Shown: piece after piece, positions 8,790 to 19,241 of the stretch
Layout of the letters: each line of letters opens with the position of its first letter
Numbering within the stretch: the stretch's first letter is position 1
Assembly: GCA_037178675.1 (NCBI GenBank)
Contig: JAYMGJ010000479.1
Span: 1-27,372 of the forward strand
Direction: 5' to 3'
Source: Scleroderma bovista
Lineage: Eukaryota > Basidiomycota > Agaricomycetes > Boletales > Sclerodermataceae
Length of the DNA stretch: 27,372 nt
Notes under the pieces: generated by a model
The model's database searches: none
The model's input: the letters and a program-made list of their open reading frames with translations, nothing else
What the model was told of the DNA's origin: nothing
Made by a program: the position numbers and the translations under genes

Positions 8790-10778
8790 ATGTGGCCATT
8801 CGCCAGTCCAATACCCACAGTAGCATTGAATGATCTACACAAAGAGTATGACTACGTGATAATTGGTACGTTACCCCTCTGACATGGGCTTATTTGGTGT
8901 TGATCAACCCATTCGACAGGCGGTGGTACGGCAGGATGTGTGCTAGCCAACCGGCTAAGTGCAGATCCTAGAAACACAGTCCTTCTGCTCGAACGTGGAC
9001 CAGCAGATGATTCTTGGACTTCCCGTATACCCTTGTTTTCTGCAAACTTTGCTGAGGGCAGTTCTCTGGCACGTATGCTAGAAACTGATGACCAGACTGC
9101 ATTCGGTCGGTCCATAGAGATTTTCCAGGGCAAAGGCTTGGGTGGGTCCACTCGAATCAATCATATGTTCTATACCAGAGGCCCATCTGGCCAATATGAT
9201 GCATGGGAGCGAAACGGGGCTACTGGTTGGGGATCCAAGGCCTTACTTCCATATTTTATCAAGTCTGAGCGTGCAGAGTATAATGCCAATACAAGTGTAC
9301 ATGGTACCAAAGGTGACATTTTGCATGTTGTATACGACGAATACAGTATTTATTGCTGGCATGCGCACAGGAGAATGGATTAATTGTCAGAATGGGCCTT
9401 TCTTCTTCTCCAATTTTACACAGTATGCAAACTACGATTCGCGTTATATCAAGATCCAGCGTGCTGATACTTCATACAGTTCTGCCAGGGCATGCGAGAC
9501 GCTTGGCCTGCCGTCAATACCAGACCTAAATGACCCAGGAAATGTTCCAATTGGATGGTCTCGAATCCCGCTTACCCGAGATTCGAATCAACATAGACAT
9601 TCAACCTTCCGCGCATTCCTTTCCCCGGCCTTGGTGCAATCTCGCCGAAACAACCTCCACATCTGTCCAAATGTTCTCGTTGAACGCCTAAACATGGAAC
9701 AGGAAGGAGATAGTCTGGTAGTTCGCTCGGTTATAGTCAGTCTCATAGAGGGTCAAGCACTCACTGTCCGCGTTGGCGTTAGACGTGAGGTAGTGGTATC
9801 TGCAGGTGCACTTGGGTCTCCTCAGATCCTCATGCTAAGGTGGGCCCTCCTTGTCTGCGCATGTCCGCAGCTTTTGCTTACTACCAAGCCTCCAGCGGTA
9901 TCGGACCCGCTGATCACCTCAAAGATATTGGCATCCCTGTCCTCCAGGACTTACCAGTTGGTGAAAATCTGGTGAGTGCTTGAACTCATTACAATCATAA
10001 CGGTCCTGACAATCGATTTCAGCAAGACCATATGGGAGTGTTTTCCAACTATCTTGTCCCGCTGAACGATTCCCTAATGCGCGTTAGTCGCCAACCGTTA
10101 TATTTCATTGTGGAATTCTTCCGGTACCTCCTCTTCGGTACTGGCGCACTTCTTGCCCCTGTCGTTCAAATGGCTATATTTGCCTCCACAGCACTCCTTG
10201 ACATACATGGTGTTCCATTGAAGGAAAGACAACCAGATCGAGACACTGTTCCCGACATCGAGATACTCCCTGTTGCATATGCCAAAGGGCTTGCGCAAAA
10301 AGATAGGACACGAGGTGGCTTCTCGCTCCTGACTGTCTTGCTTACTCCAGAGAGCAGAGGGACAGTCAGGTTACGAAACACAGATGCCCGTGCATCGCCT
10401 CGTATCGACCTCAATTACCTGTCCGCGTCACATGATCGCACACGAATTCGGCACGCTCTTCGACTGGCCATGCGTATCGCCGAGAGCTTGTATGCACAGG
10501 GCTACGAAATGGAGCCTGCGGAGACACCTCTTGCTAATGCAAAAAATGATGATGACGCGCTGGATCGTCATATTACCGATCAGGGGTGCACGACATATCA
10601 TTATTCATCTACTTGTGCGATAGGTTTGGTAGTCGGCAACGACCTCGTCGTGCGCGGTACACGCAACTTACGTGTTGCGGATGCGTCCGTGTTTCCTACG
10701 GTTCCAGCGTGTCATTTACAGGCACCTGTTGTTGCTGTTGCAGAGAAGTGTGCAGACATGATGCTTTCGACCAACTGA
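8790..10778 (+). CDS. GMC family FAD-dependent oxidoreductase
   Basis: Five exons (8790-8865, 8920-9312, 9371-9839, 9896-9971, 10023-10778) with four GT-AG introns of 51-58 nt give 1,770 nt, 589 aa. The N-terminal FAD-binding fold has YDYVIIGGGTAG (about 20-31) and LLLERG. GMC signature 1 is [12 protein letters not shown]; signature 2, [12 protein letters not shown], is rebuilt across intron 3. GENLQDH spans intron 4. The C-terminal domain carries YHYSSTC with His531 and PACH with His569, matching the catalytic His pair of the family, near [13 protein letters not shown] enzymes oxidise alcohols, sugars or aldehydes with FAD; the substrate cannot be read from sequence. The N-terminus ([11 protein letters not shown]) is not a signal peptide, so the enzyme is probably intracellular. 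No stop or shift was found. It converges on the P450 gene 484 bp away. Confidence 0.93.
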
Positions 10779-10811
10779 CGATGTATAATGCAGTGTCATG
10801 ACTTGCCCGGA

Positions 10812-11076
10812 GTTGCAAAATGCTAACTACAACATGCAACACTTCAATCCAAGCCATGTAGTTGTATACAGAGTATGTTACACCATAGCCTGAAAGTGCT
10901 AGTACTTTAAAAAAAATAAAACATGCCTGCACTAGCATCAGTAGAAACCAATTTACTGTTTCAAAGGTGCTATTTTCAGAATTCAGAATTTGAACTTGTC
11001 GGGCTGATGCCAAATCACAACAGAAACGTGCAAAGCTGCAAAGAGGTTTTTCAGATACTTCCCCACATTCTACAAA
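10812..11076 (+). repeat. ~265 bp dispersed repeat, copy 1
   Basis: This segment, starting 34 nt after the GMC stop, matches the reverse complement of 17535-17779. Shared blocks include TTGCAAAATGCTAAC, ACACTTCAATCCAA, CCATGTAGTTGTATACAGAG, ATGTTACACCATAGCC, AAATCACAACAGA, GTGCAAAG and GATACTTCCCCACATTCTA. An AATAAA hexamer is present in both copies (here near 10914), so this copy may now serve as the GMC polyadenylation region. No coding potential. A short non-autonomous mobile element is the simplest reading. Confidence 0.65.
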
Positions 11077-11261
11077 ATTTTAGTCACAGTCAGGAGGATA
11101 TTTCAATTGTGATTGTGATTGCACGACAATAATATCAAGCAGAGTGGTGACTCTAATTTAATCTTTTCATATATTATAATTAAATAAGCTTCAAATAGAA
11201 AACAAACGTGAGAAAAGTCCGGAAACTTCATCTATACTCTGGGTGACCAGGCCATCCGTCA

Positions 11262-13515
11262 TTATCGATGTACGCGTTCTGATTTCGACTTTATTGGGCG
11301 CAGAATAAGCCTCCCAAGAGGAGGAACGCTCGTCACGTTTAGGGGGTCGGTGACGATGTATTTTCCGCCCTCGATTTCCGGCGTGGAAGTTGCTAGCAAG
11401 GCAAGTATGATCATCTTGATCTCTATTTACTGGCTTGAGTGGTGAAGATCGCGTCATTTGTGCCGATATACTTACCGGTGACTGCTAGAATGCGTCCAGG
11501 ACATGCCCATCTTCCGAAACCGAAAGGCAAGTAACCTTGCCCGACTGTTGATGAGGCAGGTCCTTCCTCCCACCGACAGGGGTTAAATTCTGTGGCCCCT
11601 TTGCCATACATTCTTCGGCTACGATGGGTGAGAGTGGTCAAGGGGAAAATGAGATTGTCTGTGCATGGACGGTAAGCAAGGTTCACACCATAATCAAGGC
11701 CGGCAAACCTTTTGGGATGATGTGTTCACCAAGTGGGACGTCGCGAGTTGTCGCTCGGATGACACTCAGTGTGTCTCCTTTTGTTCTAAAGACTTCGCGT
11801 ATGAATGAATCTAGCGTCGTCGAACGACGTAAGGCTTCGTATGATAGCCTTTGGATTCCATTGTTATCGATGCTGTCCGCAACGACAGACAGCTCTTCGC
11901 GTATGGCAGGTATGTATTCCTTTCGCGTAGACAACTCGAACACGACCCAGACTGCGACAGCTGCCGTCTGATGGACAGAAGCAAAGATAAAGCTGCGTCG
12001 TCAGGCAGTTTAGGTGAGTGAAAATTGACCATGCAGGACACATCAACATACACAAGGACCAATGTGGATACCCACAACGTCGAAAGCATCGAAACATGAC
12101 CTTGATCATCGGTGTACATCCTGGCGATGTAGTGAACTAGTGGCTCCTGAAAGTGTTAGATCATATGCAATCGCTGTAGTAGGTACATTTACGTCATGTC
12201 TTTCCTCCTCGTTAAACTCATCGAACGTGCACGTGTGTCGGGGTCGGTATTTGCGACCACGGATCTCTTTCCATATGATTGGAACGATGACCCGGAAATA
12301 TTTGAAGATGATAATCCCCAAAACCAATCTAATCCTAAGTGTTCGCTTACTCTTTGAATGGGGAAAAGGAATCTACTGTGCGTACCATGTGACAACTTTC
12401 CAGAGCGTCGGATATGTCCGTGCGAAAGGCGAAGTGTTTTGGTATATCCCAGTCATGACCGCAATTGCATGTGCGCTCTCCTCTGTGACCTGTAGGTTGA
12501 GATCATTTACGTTATGCTGGAGGTGATAGTCATGATAGGTTGTGAGTACCAAAGGTACCGTGGTGACTCTACGCGATGTACTTACCTTGCCCAGAGCAGC
12601 AATCAGCATTGCCTCTGCGATGCAGCGATGCACGTGTGCGAATAGATCAACGCCTTTTCCAGACAGTTGTGATTCGTCTATCATTTCTTTTGCGCAATTG
12701 TTGAAAGTAGGAAATACTGACATACACACAAGCCAGCGTCAGAGTCCGGGACCATATCCTTCAAGGCTAGTACTTACTTTGATCCACTAGTTTATCTATT
12801 CTTGGGATGATCCCGCCGGCGACCATCATGTGCACGTTCTTGAAGAATCTTCCCTTGCTCAGGGGTATTAAAAACCACAGATTGAGAATCTATAGTGCAC
12901 ATCGTAGGTCCACACGTCATATCATTTATATTAGATCACTTACCCTTGCCGTTCCGTGTTCGAAGCTGAAGTCGTGGTCATCTGCCAAGACATCTTTGGT
13001 GAGTTCTTCGTCAACAATATATTCGAGCTGTGTGGACGCTTTAGAAGGCGATTAAAGATAAAGAGAACAGACCCACTCTTCCTTTCCTCCGCACACCAAT
13101 GACAGGCCCGTGTTTCAGTAGTGCCGATTCGTAGGCTTCCTGAGGACGTGTGAACATTTCGTCCGCCTGGCCAGGTAGTGATGAGTTAAATTTGAGATTG
13201 GGATATCACACTCACAGGGATATCTATTACTGGAGGATATTGGCTGTTATTTGACAGCTGTTGGGTATAGAGTGAGGTTTACTCCACATATTAGCGAGTG
13301 ACATTCACCCTCGAATGTTTCCGTCGCCTGGTGAACAAGAGGAAAATAGCAGAAAGAATCAAGGTCCCCGCAATTGGTAGTCGATGGCCGCTTCGCGCTG
13401 GAAGTGCATGGAAGACGAGAAGCGAAGGCGTTTTGAAATAAGATGCACAGTGATTGGCAGCTGGAGCCAGTATGGGACGACAGGGCAGTAACCCTGTGCC
13501 AGCTGGAGACTCCAT
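11262..13515 (-). CDS. Cytochrome P450 monooxygenase, membrane-anchored
   Basis: Twelve exons, listed 5' to 3': 13515-13309, 13257-13216, 13166-13077, 13027-12944, 12889-12778, 12716-12586, 12489-12386, 12334-12193, 12146-12052, 11992-11687, 11618-11476, 11422-11262. They total 1,617 nt, 538 aa, and all phases agree. The N-terminus has a hydrophobic anchor (about 46-61, LPIAGTLILSAIFLLF) followed by TRRRKH, typical of an ER-bound enzyme, then PPVIDIP. The I-helix has FASVHQTA (about 339-346). The K-helix ExxR is E402-R405 (REVFR). FNPCRW (449-454) is the PERF-like motif. The heme loop FGFGRWACPG places the thiolate at Cys477. The enzyme would insert oxygen into a lipophilic substrate using a P450 reductase. 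The least certain splice is 11619-11686, where the usual His before RRMYG is missing. No CYP family was assigned. Confidence 0.9.
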
Positions 13516-14372
13516 TGACCTCGGCCTTGGTATTCTGATTCGAGGAACTTTATCTGTTGGCAACCATCTTTCTTATACTTGCCGTTCGCCGGTGGATCGG
13601 CCAAGCGTGTGCTCCCCCGCAATGGCGATGCTGCATTTTTCTGGCAAGTGCGGACAAAGCTACTCTACAGCCCGTCAGGGTAGTCACCCCCTAATGGCGT
13701 AGCCGCCTCCCTGACAAGCAGGTTCAGGCAGCAGCGCATGTGCTACCATCAAGGGCGTTCGCAGGAATATTGATTCGTAGCTGCCAATGACGACTTTATG
13801 ATCCGGTGGGGCCATCAGCAGTGCTCTTCGATAGACACTTAGGCTTCTGTTAATCCTTGATATGTATGTCTTGCTGAAACAGTTGGTGCATCGTAATATC
13901 CCGCACCCACGTGTTTGATCAAACTCGTTAACTGCACAATTTCTCGGATACAGTATGCAAGAAGCTCAGGTGGGAGCAAGGTAGGAGTGCTTTGGCTACC
14001 AAATGTGTCACACCCAAAAGCATCTGATGGCATCGGGACGTAGATCGGTTGAATATACAGTCAAGGAAAAGTGTTCCCACTAGTACTATGTCTGGAAGGT
14101 CGATTTTTACCCACTGCCCACACATTACTGCAATACCAGATCACATTTAAATCTCACTCACGCTACCTGATGTCATAGAAGCATGACAGCCATCCTTCAT
14201 AGTTTCGCGCTGATTATAGTTTGTAGCATTTATTGAATAGTACACATGATCAGTAGATCTAGTATAGTATCAGAAGTCCATTGTTACCCAAATAATTGAT
14301 AACTTGGGCAAGTACATTTGTTCAACAGTAGAAAAAAAAGGACAGAGGTGTCCGTATACAAACACAGACACC
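13516..14372. other. Intergenic region between P450 and membrane-protein gene
   Basis: It holds the P450 promoter (left) and the 3' flank of the membrane-protein gene (right). From about 14225 on it resembles the 3' flank of the second gene copy (17490-17534 and 17790-17874), so the tandem duplication extends at least 150 bp beyond the stop codon. No gene or RNA was recognised. Confidence 0.5.
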
Positions 14373-15575
14373 TCATACTGCATTGTCTTGGCGGTGCCAT
14401 TCCCGCACGGAATACTGCTCTGGCACATGGTCATCGCCATCCGGTAAACATGCAAGCTCCTTTGAGAAGGTATCGGGATCACCGACCTCCGCTCGAAACG
14501 GAATTAAGCGTGCATTCCTTCCCTGGCTAGACCGCTGCGAGTTCTCTGAGATCGTAGACCGGTGGGTACGGACCCACTCAGACCCTGACGCCCAGATTGT
14601 TGCACACAAAACGCCGATGACGGAGACATAGCCGTTTGTAAGCAGGAACATGGTTCCCACAGAATAGGAACGGCTTGTGGTGATACAGATGAGTTGAGCA
14701 ATATTCAGAATCAGCGGAAAAACGAAATTAGCGACGGCGATGAAAAATATTTGCCGGATCCGTTCCGTAACGGTATTGGCTACAGTGCGGTGAGGAATGT
14801 CGGTGACATCTTAGAAGCGAATAGGCACTTACACAGTTTGAACCTGGAAGTTCTGGAGTGCAACTTATACAGGAAGAAAGCAACACTGTACCTGGATTTA
14901 TTTGATGAATAAGTGCTATTTTTCGGGCCAGTAATGAGAAGAGAAATCTTACATATTGTCTAAGATCTGCATTGTCCACTCAGCAGTTATGTACGGGTTA
15001 CGGAACCACGTAGCCTCCGCATGCTGTACAAGGGACTGCAAGGAGTACGTTGACCGGACGAATTGACGGAGATAGAGGGACTATCCATAAACTGTCAGGG
15101 CTAGTAAGAGGAATGGTATAACGTTTGCACACACCAAGGCCACGAGACGGCCGCATTTGATGCACATGGGAAACGCAAAAACCTTGAAGAGCTCAAAATT
15201 CGATGAGATTCCGATGGGGTAGAGTGCAAGGAGGCGGGTGAGCAAGATCGAGTCGTAAAAAAGCGGGGGAAAGATCGCGAAGAAGATAGTAGCAACGTAT
15301 ACACTCTCCGGAATCGCATGGAAGGGGGCGAGGATGGATCCGCCACTTGTGACACCATTCAGAACGCTCAAAACAGTAGCCAGAAAAATGGCAATCACGT
15401 TCAGGCGGAATACAGGGCGCTTGCGCGACTGCAGCGTCGAAAATGCAAACAAGACGACCAGCAAAGTTAACAGACAGGCAGAGAATGCAGTAACCACAAC
15501 GACGAAGTTGAAGGCTGGATGTATCTCGTCAATGAACGTGGTGATGATCAACTGCGTGTCGGCGGACTGCGACAT
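14373..15575 (-). CDS. Seven-helix integral membrane protein, copy 1 (intact)
   Basis: Four exons (15575-15093, 15035-14953, 14891-14833, 14779-14373), introns 57, 61 and 53 nt, 1,032 nt, 343 aa. Start at ATG MSQSADTQ, which is also the start of the second copy. Hydrophobic segments lie near residues 22-45, 56-75, 93-116, 142-160, 185-200 (weak), 219-241 and 249-272, followed by a polar tail of about 70 residues. Family-like motifs are SRKRPVFRLNVIA between helices 1 and 2, PPLFYDSILLTRLLALYP in helix 3, and AEWTMQILDN. Intron 1 removes an in-frame TAG. The topology resembles a fungal GPCR-like receptor or transporter, but I can name no ligand and no family with certainty. It would act in a cell membrane. 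It is the tandem partner of the interrupted copy 2. Confidence 0.85.
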
Positions 15576-16489
15576 CCTGATCGACCAGAGGGCACACGCC
15601 TTGTGTCCCAGAGTCAAAACCTGAGAAGATAAGTCTTTCCTCTAAGCACAGGTCAGCAATACTAGGGGAGAGGTGAGAGGTGAAGGAAGGCGGAGGTCGT
15701 CGAGGCGCATTATGATCTATATAGTACAATCAGGGCAACTCCACGGCAAGGGCCTGTCCATGCGCTTCCTTCCTAGCGTGAACCGACTTTTACGAGAAGG
15801 TAATGGTCATTTTGCAATTGCCATCCCTGCTGGATTGACGAAAGGTATAGGATAAAAGTTGAGCCTTAGGAACGTGACTGAAATGGTGTACATACAATGG
15901 CCGACGAAGCTCCTTGTAACTGATCCACATGAAGGCCGTGCTCAGTTCATCCACCATGCAATAGACGCCCATTTCCCGATCCCATTTGATCTCGATTATT
16001 AATATTTCAGCTCCTTCAAGGCCATTGTGGAGTCCATCGACTGGAAAGCAGTTTCTCCCTCATAGGAAAGTTCCCGGAGGAATCCAAAGGAGGCACTTCT
16101 TTCGTACGGAAGATTGATGAATATTAATAGTAAGATTAGGTCCCCGAGCTAGGTCTATGAGGGTCAGTGGTGGATCTGGCCAACAGATCTGGATCGACTA
16201 TGAATGCACAATCAATCGTGGCACCGATCCATGAATAACAAACGTGCCCATCCCGATTCTGCTGCCAACGTCCCCAAAAGCTGTTAGCAGAGTCTAGGAG
16301 CCGATCCATCTACCGACGATAGTACGGCAGACTGATCACCAAAGGGAGGCAAACCCGGTGGGGCTTATGTAGTACATTGTTACTAATCCCCTGATCCTCT
16401 CATTGTTGTCGATAGTCACGGGTGGATGGACGACGATATGCCACGGTGGCATTTTCCATACGTGGGTGTCATCGTTGATGTGCCTCAGT
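15576..16489. other. Upstream region of membrane-protein copy 1
   Basis: The first ~190 bp (15576-15770) match the region upstream of copy 2 (26269-26450), so the duplication included the promoter. CTATATAG at 15718-15725 could be a TATA element about 145 bp before the ATG; copy 2 lacks it at the matching place. From about 15780 to 16489 no gene or recognisable repeat was seen. Confidence 0.4.
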
Positions 16490-17260
16490 GGGCCGCAGCA
16501 TGCACATCGTCGACGCAAGGAATACCACCGTCACCATCGATGGGCATCTGTGGGCTGTGGGCTGCGCGTCATCGACACGATGTCCAGGCTGGTCAATGAG
16601 CGCAATGGTAGCCGTAGTGAGGTGGGTCTTGTCGCTGTCGTCGTCTGTCGTTGCGGTAGCGCAGTGGTGCGCGGTTGGGTCATGTCGCCGTTGACATCAT
16701 GACGTACCCATCGTCGTCTGTCGTTGCAGTAGCGCAGTGGTAGCCGTGGTCGAGTGAGTTGCGTCGTCGTTGGGTCGGTGGTGGTGATCACAGTCTTCGC
16801 CGTGCTGATGCTGAAACGTCGTCGTCGCCGTCATCGACGCTGCTGGTGATGATGATGGCTGGTGTCATCGCGCTGGTAGTGTCTTCGCGTCCGTGGTGGT
16901 GGTGTTATGCCGTCGGTGGTGGCCGTGATGGCCGTCGTCGTCGCGTTAGTGGTGGTGATGGTTGGTGTCATCACGTTGGTGACCGTGAATGAGTGGGTCG
17001 TATTGCCGTCGTCGTCGAATGTCGTTGTGGTAGTGCAGTGATGGCCGTGGTTGGGTGGGTCGTGTCCCCGTCGTCGTTGTCTGTCGATGCAGTAGCGCAA
17101 TGGTGGTCGCGGTGGCCTTCGTTGTAGTCGTTGTCGTTGTCGTTTGTGTTTGTGGTGATGGCCATCGTCGTTGGGACGGTGAAGGTGAAGGGAAGTTGGT
17201 GGTGATGGTGGTGATCGCATGGCCGTGGTGGTGGTGGATCGATGTGTACCTTAGATTAGA
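16490..17260. repeat. Decayed minisatellite and GTC/GTG-rich tract
   Basis: The tract is dominated by imperfect GTC, GTG and GAT triplets. Within it a longer unit recurs: CGTCGTCTGTCGTTGC(A/G) followed by GTAGCGCAGTGGT and a variable GTGGTTGGGTGGGT part. Copies start near 16639, 16712, 17008 and 17070, with a partial one near 16590; adjacent copies are spaced 62-73 bp. Long open frames here on both strands encode only His/Thr/Arg- or Val-rich low-complexity peptides and are not taken as genes. Confidence 0.6.
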
Positions 17261-17534
17261 TGTGGCAACATGATGTAGGCGATGCTATGACCTCGGAAAT
17301 GGAGGCAGAACGCTTGAAGATCTTGCTCTCGGATGTAGGATGCAAAGGGAACGCCGATGAGCGGGTCGTACTAATGCGGCGTCGAGGTCGAGGTAGTGGC
17401 AGAGCGCCTACTCCCGGTCACAGCCACACGGGTAGGTGAGGAAAGATGGCAACCCACACCGACTTTACCCCTACCCATGCTATCTATCAGCATAAGTTGA
17501 ATAGTACACAGATCTAGCTATATACTATCACTGG
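17261..17534. other. Gene-free segment before the second membrane-protein copy
   Basis: No gene recognised. The last ~45 bp (from GAATAGTACACAGATCTAG, about 17499) match the 3' flank of copy 1 near 14236, marking the end of the tandem duplication before the repeat insertion at 17535. Confidence 0.4.
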
Positions 17535-17779
17535 TATAGAATGTGGGGAAGTATCCGAAGAATCTCTTTGCAACTTTGCACATTTATCTGTTGTGATTTG
17601 ATTTCACCCCTGACAAGTTATTCTACCAATAGCCCCTTGAAGCAGTAAATTGATTCTTACTGACATACAGACATACTTTATTGAACAAAGAGTACATAGC
17701 CTGGGCTATGGTGTAACATGCTCTGTATACAACTACATGGTTTGGATTGAAGTGTTTTGTGGTTAGCATTTTGCATCTC
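17535..17779 (-). repeat. ~245 bp dispersed repeat, copy 2
   Basis: Inverted match of 10812-11076. It lies inside DNA otherwise similar to the 3' flank of membrane-protein copy 1, where nothing comparable is present, so it was inserted after the duplication or lost from copy 1. It is bordered by ACTATCAC (17524-17531) on the left and its complement GTGATAGT (17783-17790) on the right, a possible short terminal inverted repeat. Confidence 0.65.
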
Positions 17780-17874
17780 TGTGTGATAGTAGTTTCATAG
17801 GTCCATGGTTACCCAAATAAATAACAACTTGGGCAAGCAGCAGAAAAAGAAGGATAGACACGCCCGAAGACACC

Positions 17875-18848
17875 TCACACTGCACTTTCTTGGCGATGCC
17901 GTTCCCGCACGGAATACTGCTCTGGCACATGGTCATCGCCATCCGGTAAACATGCAGGCTGCTTTGAGAACACATCGGGATCACCGACCTCCGCTCTCAA
18001 CGGAATTAAGCGTGCATTCCTTCCCTGGCTAGACCGCTGCGAGTTCTCTGAAACCGTAGACCGGTGGGTACGGACCCACTCAGACCCTGACGCCCAGATT
18101 GTTGCACACAAAACGCCGATGACGGAGACGTAACTGTTTATGAGCAGGAACATGGTTCCCATAGAATAGGAACGGCTTGTGGTGATACAGATGAGTTGAG
18201 CGATATTCAGAATCAGCGGAAAAACAAAGTTAGCGACGGCGATGAAAAATATTTGCCGAATCCGTTCCGTAACAGTATTGGCTACAATGCGGTGACGGTG
18301 AGGAATGCCCTGGAATGCTTGGAAGCGAATAGGTGCTTACACCGTTTAAACCTGGAAGTTCTGGAATGCAACTTGTACAGGAAGAAAGTGACACTGTACC
18401 TGGATTTATTTGATGAATAAGTGCTATTTTTTCGGGCCAGTAATGAGAGGAGGAATCTTACATATTGTCTAAGATCTGCATTGTCCACTCAGCAGTTATG
18501 TACGGGTTACGGAACCACGTAGCCTCCGCATGCTGTACAAGGGACTGCAAGGAGTATGTGGACTGGACGAATTGACGGAGATAGAGGGACTATCCATAGA
18601 CTGTCACGGCTAAAAGGAATGGTATAATGTTTGCACACACCAAGGCGACGAGACGGCCGCATTTGATGCACGCGGGAAACGCAAAGACCTTGAAGAGCTT
18701 AAATCTCGGTGTGATTCCGATGGGGTAGATTGCGAAGAGGCGAGTGAGCAAGATCGAGTCGTAAAAAAGTGGGGGGAAGATCGCGAAGAAGATAGTAGCA
18801 ACGTATACACTCTCCGGAATCGCATGGAAAGGGTTGAGGATGGATCCC
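17875..18848 (-). pseudogene. Seven-helix membrane protein, copy 2: 3' part, split by transposon
   Basis: Minus-strand exons 18848-18602 (the 3' half of exon 1), 18544-18462, 18399-18341 and 18281-17875. The last three have exactly the lengths of copy 1 (83, 59 and 407 nt). Protein similarity to copy 1 is high (PFHAIPESVYVATIFFAIFP shared), with one codon fewer near the end of exon 1 (FLLAVT against FLLLALT). No stop or shift other than the insertion was found. Upstream of residue ~81 the frame runs into the transposon end at 18849. The missing 5' half is at 26025-26268. As it stands the gene cannot yield a full protein unless the element leaves. Confidence 0.88.
18838..18848. repeat. Target-site duplication, left copy
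   Basis: GGATGGATCCC directly left of the transposon end, repeated at 26025-26035. Because the flank and the element share C/G residues, the duplication could be 7, 9 or 11 bp depending on whether the terminal repeat begins CCCAGTG, CCAGTG or CAGTG. Confidence 0.85.
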
Positions 18849-18866
18849 CAGTGAGAAGTGGACATA
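18849..18866 (+). repeat. Transposon left terminal inverted repeat
   Basis: CAGTGAGAAGTGGACATA; 17 of 18 positions match the right end in inverse orientation. CATAG motifs follow at about 18863, 18902 and 18926 (inverted). Confidence 0.85.
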
Positions 18867-18990
18867 GGCGAACTTAGGTCTCCGTAGGTAATTCTATTTG
18901 ACATAGTTTGTACATATGGGTAGCTATGGCGTTCGTGTAGATCTCGTCGGCCTAGTAAGCCATATGTTTGATCTGTTGAAACATCCAACA

Positions 18991-19059
18991 AATTGCATCC
19001 ATTCAATGTGTTTCAAGCGTTCGGTCGACCGCTTTGAATGCAATTGAATGGATGCAATT
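18991..19059. repeat. Perfect 17 bp inverted repeat (hairpin) near left transposon end
   Basis: AATTGCATCCATTCAAT (18991-19007) and its exact complement (19043-19059) are separated by 35 bp. That spacer holds the palindrome GGTCGACC (19023-19030) flanked by AAGCG and GCTTT. The DNA can form a cruciform. It lies between the left terminus and the transposase start, so it might be a transposase-binding or regulatory structure, or a nested small element. Confidence 0.65.
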
Positions 19060-19241
19060 CCATTCCATTCAACGTTTTACAGATAAAGATACTGAGTAGC
19101 GTCCATTCCACTGACATCACCAACGCTCTCGTCTACTACACAGATCTCCCTCCCGGATCAAGCCTTTTGTGTAGTCCTGGTGGTACATAAGGTGAGTTGG
19201 GTTATCCAGAACTCTCGGTTGACTTACAATGTGCACAGATT

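Noticed and set aside
9370..9385. Apparent stop and frame changes in the GMC gene around 9313-9385 and 9840-9975
   Set aside because: Three ordinary introns (9313-9370, 9840-9895, 9972-10022) explain them; the joined sequence recovers known GMC motifs.
15081..15098. Apparent premature TAG after TVYG in membrane-protein copy 1, also seen in copy 2
   Set aside because: Both copies have a 57 nt GT-AG intron that removes the stop and restores phase to SLVQHAEATWF, so it is not a nonsense mutation.
16655..16690. tRNA gene suggested by GTAGCGCAGTGGT
   Set aside because: No acceptor stem, anticodon arm or T-arm could be built around it; only a D-arm-like motif is present.
16831..17220. Long minus-strand frame encoding a His/Thr/Arg-rich peptide, with similar frames on the plus strand
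   Set aside because: All frames across this tract are open because of the GTC/GTG triplet bias; the products are low-complexity and lack splice signals or conserved motifs.
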